Source of the DNA: CAZUFB01 sp048173955
GTDB lineage: Bacteria; Actinomycetota; Coriobacteriia; Coriobacteriales; UMGS124
Length of the DNA: 5,784 nt
Direction of reading: 5' to 3'
Assembly: GCA_048173955.1 (NCBI GenBank)
Contig: DBEYOB010000173.1
Span: forward strand, 1-5,784
Shown: one piece after another, positions 1 through 3,528 of the stretch
Layout of the letters: each line of letters opens with the position of its first letter
Position numbering within the stretch: the first letter of the stretch is position 1
Translations under genes and position numbers: made by a program
Notes under the pieces: generated by a model
What the model was told of the DNA's origin: nothing
Databases searched by the model: none
The model's input: the letters and a program-made list of their open reading frames with translations, nothing else

Positions 1-60
1 GGCCAGCAGCGCCCGCGCGACGGCCACCAGGGCCAGCAGCGCCCGCGCGACGGCCGTGGC
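1..60 (+). repeat. 30-bp in-frame tandem repeat in the Rho N-terminal region
   Basis: Two adjacent 30-bp units (1-30 and 31-60) are identical over their first 25 bases and differ in the last five. They encode the decapeptides GQQRPRDGHQ and GQQRPRDGRG. An 11-base piece of the unit (GCGCGACGGCC) recurs a third time at 63-73, so the array appears to decay to the right. It starts exactly at the window edge and may continue to the left. Being in frame, it lengthens a disordered RNA-binding-like region without breaking the gene. Confidence 0.85.
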
Positions 61-1443
61 GAGCGCGACGGCCGCCAGGCGCAGGGCGTCGGTTCCCAGG
101 GTCAGCAGTTCGGGAAGAACGGCCGCCGCAACGGCAGGGACCGCCGCGACGCCGTCGTCGAGCCGCGCACGAACCGGGCGGAGCTCGAGGAGCTCAAGGT
201 CGGCGACCTGCGCGCCAAGGCCAACGAGCTCGGCATCGACCCGGCCGGCCTCAAGAAGCCCGAACTCATCGACGCGGTGTACGCCGCCATGGTGAGACAG
301 GAGGGCTTCTTCGAGTTCAAGGGCATCCTCGACCTCGCCCCCGAGGGGTTCGGCTTCATCCGCACCAAAGGCTACCTCGCCTCCGAGAACGACGTCTACA
401 TCGCGGCGGGCATGGTCCGCTCCAACGGGCTGCGCCGCGGCGACGAGGTCGCGGGCATCGGCCGCGCCGGCCGCCCCAACGACAAATACCCGGCGGCCAA
501 CAAGGTGCTCCTGGTCAACGGCAAAACGCCCGACGAGCTGCGCGGGCGACCCCGCTTCGGCGACCTGACGCCGGTGTTCCCCTCGGAGCCCCTCAAGATG
601 GAGCACGGCAAGGACTCGATCCTGGGGCGCTGCATCGACCTGGTGGCGCCCATCGGCAAGGGCCAGCGCGGCCTCATCGTCAGCCCGCCCAAGGCAGGCA
701 AGACCACGGTGCTCAAGAAGATCGCCGAGAGCATCGCGGCGAACAACCCCGAGGTGCACCTCATCTGCCTGCTCGTCGACGAGCGCCCCGAAGAGGTCAC
801 CGACATGCAGCGCTCGATTCGCGGCGAGGTCGTCGCCTCGACGTTCGACATGCCGTGCGACAACCACATCACGGTGTCCGAGCTCGTCGTCGAGCGCGCC
901 AAGCGCCTTGTCGAGCAGGGCGAGGACGTCGTCATCCTCCTCGACTCCATCACGCGCCTGGCCCGCGCCTACAACCTCGCCCAGCCGGCGAGCGGCCGCA
1001 TCCTCTCGGGCGGCGTCGACTCCACGGCGCTCTATCCGCCCAAGCGCTTCCTCGGCGCGGCGCGCAACATCGAGAACGGCGGCTCGCTCACCATTCTCGC
1101 CTCCGCGCTGGTGGACACGGGCTCCAAGATGGACGAGGTCATCTTCGAGGAGTTCAAGGGCACGGGCAACATGGAGCTCAAGCTCGACCGCGACCTCGCC
1201 GACCGCCGCATCTTCCCGGCCATCGACCCGATCGCGTCGGGGACGCGCAAGGAGGAGCTGCTGCTCGACCCGAGCATCGCGCCGTTCGTGTGGGGCATCC
1301 GCCGCATCCTCGCCGGCATGAACTCCAACGAGCGCGCCATGTCCTCGCTCATCAAGAGCCTCAAGGCGACCGCCACCAACGAGGAGTTCCTCGTGCGCAG
1401 CGCCAAGAAGGCCCAGATGCAGGAGCTCAACGGCGACTTCTAG
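1..1443 (+). CDS. rho: Transcription termination factor Rho (5'-truncated by the window edge)
   Basis: Hexameric RNA-dependent ATPase/helicase that loads on nascent RNA and releases RNA polymerase. The frame is open from base 1 and ends with TAG at 1441-1443, leaving 480 visible residues; the true start is upstream. The ATG at 289 and GTG at 277 inside this frame are internal, because the conserved helix bundle begins before them. Visible residues 1-58 are a Gln/Arg/Gly/Asp/Asn-rich low-complexity stretch. Residues about 60-98 match the Rho_N helix bundle (ELEELKVGDLRAKANELGI). Residues about 103-175 are the cold-shock-like RNA-binding domain with GFGFIR. The ATPase core has Walker A PPKAGKT at 229-235, VDERPEE with the catalytic Glu at 261, Walker B VVILLDSITRLARAYN at 310-325, the Q-loop region SGGVDSTALYPPKRF, and the R-loop region GSKMDEV followed by EEFKGTGNMELKLDR. 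All key residues are intact, so it should be functional. Recognition is by family knowledge and is very secure. Confidence 0.97.
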   Translation, partial: GQQRPRDGHQGQQRPRDGRGERDGRQAQGVGSQGQQFGKNGRRNGRDRRDAVVEPRTNRAELEELKVGDLRAKANELGIDPAGLKKPELIDAVYAAMVRQEGFFEFKGILDLAPEGFGFIRTKGYLASENDVYIAAGMVRSNGLRRGDEVAGIGRAGRPNDKYPAANKVLLVNGKTPDELRGRPRFGDLTPVFPSEPLKMEHGKDSILGRCIDLVAPIGKGQRGLIVSPPKAGKTTVLKKIAESIAANNPEVHLICLLVDERPEEVTDMQRSIRGEVVASTFDMPCDNHITVSELVVERAKRLVEQGEDVVILLDSITRLARAYNLAQPASGRILSGGVDSTALYPPKRFLGAARNIENGGSLTILASALVDTGSKMDEVIFEEFKGTGNMELKLDRDLADRRIFPAIDPIASGTRKEELLLDPSIAPFVWGIRRILAGMNSNERAMSSLIKSLKATATNEEFLVRSAKKAQMQELNGDF

Positions 1444-1455
1444 TTTCGTGTGCAG

Positions 1456-1484
1456 GGGTTAACCCTCGAGACGAGCTTTAACTT
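1456..1484. repeat. Small palindrome / weak hairpin just after rho
   Basis: A perfect 10-bp palindrome GGGTTAACCC lies at 1456-1465, 12 bases after the rho stop. GTTAA (1458-1462) can alternatively pair with TTAAC (1478-1482) around an inner CTCG-AGA-CGAG stem-loop (1465-1475), with G-U pairs extending the outside. There is no T-run after it, so it does not look like a terminator. It could be an operator, an mRNA 3'-end structure or chance. Confidence 0.3.
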
Positions 1485-1505
1485 CACAGTTGCACCGCCG
1501 CATAT

Positions 1506-1547
1506 GTGGCCGTTCGGTTGATTCGCCGAGCGGCCACGCGTGTTTTG
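1506..1547 (+). terminator. Probable intrinsic terminator of rho
   Basis: The arms 1506-1517 (GTGGCCGTTCGG) and 1526-1537 (CCGAGCGGCCAC) pair over 12 consecutive positions with a single G-U pair, closing an 8-base loop (TTGATTCG). The stem is mostly G-C and is followed within four bases by TGTTTTG (1541-1547). The T-run is short and interrupted, so termination may be partial or need a factor. It lies about 60 bases after the rho stop, upstream of the promoter candidate and of the next gene's ribosome binding site, which fits a boundary between transcription units. Confidence 0.6.
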
Positions 1548-1569
1548 CAGGGAGAACGAGCGTGCGAGC

Positions 1570-1606
1570 TTGTGCCGGGCGCGCAGTTTGGGTAAGGTTA
1601 TACCAT
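1570..1606 (+). promoter_or_regulatory. Candidate promoter for the hydrolase/membrane-protein operon
   Basis: Within the AT-richer part of the intergenic region, TTGTGC (1570-1575) is separated by 17 bases from TAAGGT (1593-1598), and the overlapping TATACC (1599-1604) or TACCAT (1601-1606) are alternative -10 elements. Each hexamer matches the sigma-70-type consensus only partly. The placement is sensible: after the terminator and about 60-70 bases before the GTG start of the next gene. The exact hexamers are a guess. Confidence 0.35.
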
Positions 1607-1656
1607 ATGGGCGCAGTGTGGCCCGCATACTGGGAACTCGACAACAAGAACGCAAC

Positions 1657-1660
1657 GGAG
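1657..1660 (+). promoter_or_regulatory. Ribosome binding site that fixes the GTG start at 1669
   Basis: GGAG at 1657-1660 sits 8 bases before GTG 1669, an ideal Shine-Dalgarno spacing. The same frame stays open upstream to a GTG at 1540, but that codon lies between the terminator stem and its T-run. Starting there would also place about 43 non-hydrophobic residues ahead of an otherwise typical signal peptide. The 1669 start is therefore strongly preferred. Confidence 0.8.
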
Positions 1661-1668
1661 ACATACAC

Positions 1669-3528
1669 GTGAAACGCAGCAGACCGTTGCCGACAAGCCG
1701 CCCGCTCGGCGCCGCCCTGGTCGCGGTGCTCGCCGTGCTGGCGGCATGGGCACTCTTTTTGGCACCGCCTCCCGCCTCCGCCGCCCCCGGCGAGGTGGTG
1801 AAGGGAACCGCGCTCGCCGACATCCCGCTCTATGCGCAGCAGGACGCCTCCTCCGGTCAGGTGGGGAGCGTCGCGGCGGCGACCACGCTCCAGGCGCTCG
1901 ACCTGGGAGACGGCTGGTTCGCGGCGGGCTTCGGCGGCGAGACCCGCTATTTCAATCTGGACGAGGCGAACTTCGCCCGCTACACGGCGGCGGACTCCTC
2001 CGTGATGCGCGGCGCCGTCGTGGGCGGCGCGCTCGACGTCCTGGCGGTTCCCGCCGCGGGGGGCGCCGCGAGCGAGACGTTCGCCAACGGGGCGACGATC
2101 CAGTTCTGCGGCTTCAACGACGCCTACTACATGGCGCGCCTCTCCGACGGGTCGATCTGCTACATCGACGCGGCGCGCGTGCGCCTGTACGCCCCGGTCG
2201 AGTCGGGGACGCTCGTGCGCTGGGCGGGCGCGGGCGGCGCGCGGGTCTTCGAGGCCCCCGACGCCTCCTCTGCGGTGCTCGCCACGTTCGAGGCGGGCCG
2301 CCAGCTCGCGTTCGCCGACTTCGACGGCGAGTGGCTCATGGCGAGCATGACGGTCGACGGCGCCGCGCGCACGGTGTTCGTCCCGAAGTCGGACGTCGCG
2401 ACCGAACCTCCCGCGGATCCCGAGCCTGAACCCGAGCCCGAGCCTGAACCCGAGCCGGAACCCGAACCCGAGCCCGCCCCAAGCGAGACCGAATGGGTCA
2501 TCGCGTCGGTGCCTGCGTCGGGCATGGCGGAGCCGAGCTGGGACTCCGCGCAGCTCGAGAGCTTCCGCAAGGGGGCCGTCCTGACCGGTCTGCCCACGGG
2601 CGACGGCTGGTATCTCGTCGTCTATGACGGGCAGTCGATGTACCTGTCGTCCGAGCAGGTCAGGGTCATCCCGTCCTCCAGCTACGCGATTTCCGAACGC
2701 TCTTACGGCGTGTCGCTCGCCGAGGCTGTCTCACTGCAGAACGACGGCTCGTGGATCGTGGGCAACAGCGCCTCGAACCGCGCCGACGCCGAGGACCTGC
2801 TCACCTACATGGACCCCGCCAACTTCCCGGCGGGAACGTCGGGCTTCTTCCAGTTCCTCGTACTCACCCAGCCCCTCGGCGTGAGCGTCGACACGCTCAA
2901 CGCCCAGCTTGCGGGCAAGGGCTCGCTCGACGGTCAGGGACAGGCCTTCCACGACGCCTGCTATGCCTATGGCATCAACGAGGCCTATCTCGTCGCCCAA
3001 TCGCTCCACGAGACCGGGAACGGCTGGAGCACCTTGGCGCAGGGCGTCTGGTACGTTCCGGAGCAGGAGGGGGCAGACGGCGCGGTGGTCGAGGGGAGAG
3101 GAAAGGCCTACACGAGCCTTGGCGACGTCCCCGAGGCGCTCAAGGGGAGCGCAACCCTCGTTTACAACGTCTACGGCATCGGCGCGGTCGACGCCGACCC
3201 GCTCAACGGCGGCGCACGCTATGCCTACGAGCACGGGTGGACCACGGTGTACGACGCCGTCTACGGCGGTGCCAGGTTCATCGGGAGGACCTACTTTGCC
3301 TCCGACGCCGAGCTCGGGTACGGCTATGCCTCCACGCTGAGCGGGCAGAACACGCTCTACAAGATGCTGTACCATCCCGAATGGGTCGAGACCTACCGGG
3401 AGAAGCCCTGGCACGAGTACGCGACCGACGTCGCCTGGGCAAACGCCCAGACGTACTACATCACCCAGATGCTGGCTGACTACGACTACTACACGCTGAC
3501 TTTCGAGGTGCCCGTCTATGCCGGATAA
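1669..3528 (+). CDS. Secreted SH3-like/GH73 endo-beta-N-acetylglucosaminidase (peptidoglycan hydrolase)
   Basis: The 619-residue protein predicted to cut the glycan strands of peptidoglycan outside the membrane. It starts at GTG with GGAG 8 bases upstream. Residues 1-38 form a signal peptide: basic KRSR, hydrophobic core about 14-32, cleavage after ASA. Three SH3-like beta repeats follow at about 43-106, 108-173 and 176-244, probably wall-binding, with C147 and C164 in the second. A (Pro-Glu)n spacer spans 251-269 and a fourth SH3-like unit 276-335. The catalytic domain occupies about 390-605. It shows LVAQSLHETGNGWSTLAQG with the expected catalytic E448, then YNVYGIGAVDADPLNGG (499-515) and QNTLYKML with HEYATDVAWA near the end, as in the AtlE/LytD-like branch of Glucosaminidase (PF01832). 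The catalytic signature is intact. The gene overlaps the next by 11 nt. The exact bond cleaved and the biological role (division, turnover or autolysis) are not visible from sequence. Confidence 0.92.
   Translation: MKRSRPLPTSRPLGAALVAVLAVLAAWALFLAPPPASAAPGEVVKGTALADIPLYAQQDASSGQVGSVAAATTLQALDLGDGWFAAGFGGETRYFNLDEANFARYTAADSSVMRGAVVGGALDVLAVPAAGGAASETFANGATIQFCGFNDAYYMARLSDGSICYIDAARVRLYAPVESGTLVRWAGAGGARVFEAPDASSAVLATFEAGRQLAFADFDGEWLMASMTVDGAARTVFVPKSDVATEPPADPEPEPEPEPEPEPEPEPEPAPSETEWVIASVPASGMAEPSWDSAQLESFRKGAVLTGLPTGDGWYLVVYDGQSMYLSSEQVRVIPSSSYAISERSYGVSLAEAVSLQNDGSWIVGNSASNRADAEDLLTYMDPANFPAGTSGFFQFLVLTQPLGVSVDTLNAQLAGKGSLDGQGQAFHDACYAYGINEAYLVAQSLHETGNGWSTLAQGVWYVPEQEGADGAVVEGRGKAYTSLGDVPEALKGSATLVYNVYGIGAVDADPLNGGARYAYEHGWTTVYDAVYGGARFIGRTYFASDAELGYGYASTLSGQNTLYKMLYHPEWVETYREKPWHEYATDVAWANAQTYYITQMLADYDYYTLTFEVPVYAG
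2419..2475 (+). repeat. Pro-Glu codon repeat in the hydrolase linker
   Basis: Nineteen codons alternate Pro and Glu (residues 251-269) between the third and fourth SH3-like units. The DNA uses a mix of CCC/CCT/CCG and GAG/GAA, with the 12-base phrase CCCGAGCCTGAA appearing at 2419-2430 and 2437-2448. Such an array is prone to slipped-strand length change in 6-base steps that keep the frame. The protein part should be an extended, acidic, protease-resistant spacer. Confidence 0.85.
3505..3510 (+). promoter_or_regulatory. Ribosome binding site inside the hydrolase gene that sets the ATG at 3518
   Basis: GAGGTG at 3505-3510 is 7 bases before ATG 3518, inside the last codons of the hydrolase gene. 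No comparable purine-rich motif precedes the next in-frame start (GTG 3539). This, together with the stop/start overlap, supports translation of the downstream gene from 3518 and coupling to the upstream gene. Confidence 0.75.

Noticed and set aside
1..60. CRISPR or other spaced-repeat array
   Set aside because: The repeats are directly adjacent, in frame with rho and codon-phased, so they are a coding tandem duplication, not a spacer array.
277..288. A rho start at GTG 277 or ATG 289
   Set aside because: The frame is open to base 1, and the conserved Rho_N helix bundle begins around base 175, so these are internal codons of a gene that starts upstream of the window.
1540..1668. A 43-codon N-terminal extension of the hydrolase from GTG 1540
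   Set aside because: The GTG overlaps the terminator tail and has no Shine-Dalgarno. Starting at GTG 1669, with GGAG 8 bases upstream, gives a normal signal peptide at the N terminus.
1490..1672. A 60-codon small protein candidate in the intergenic region
   Set aside because: It starts upstream of and runs through the terminator hairpin, lacks a ribosome binding site, and has no recognisable feature; chance opening is more likely.
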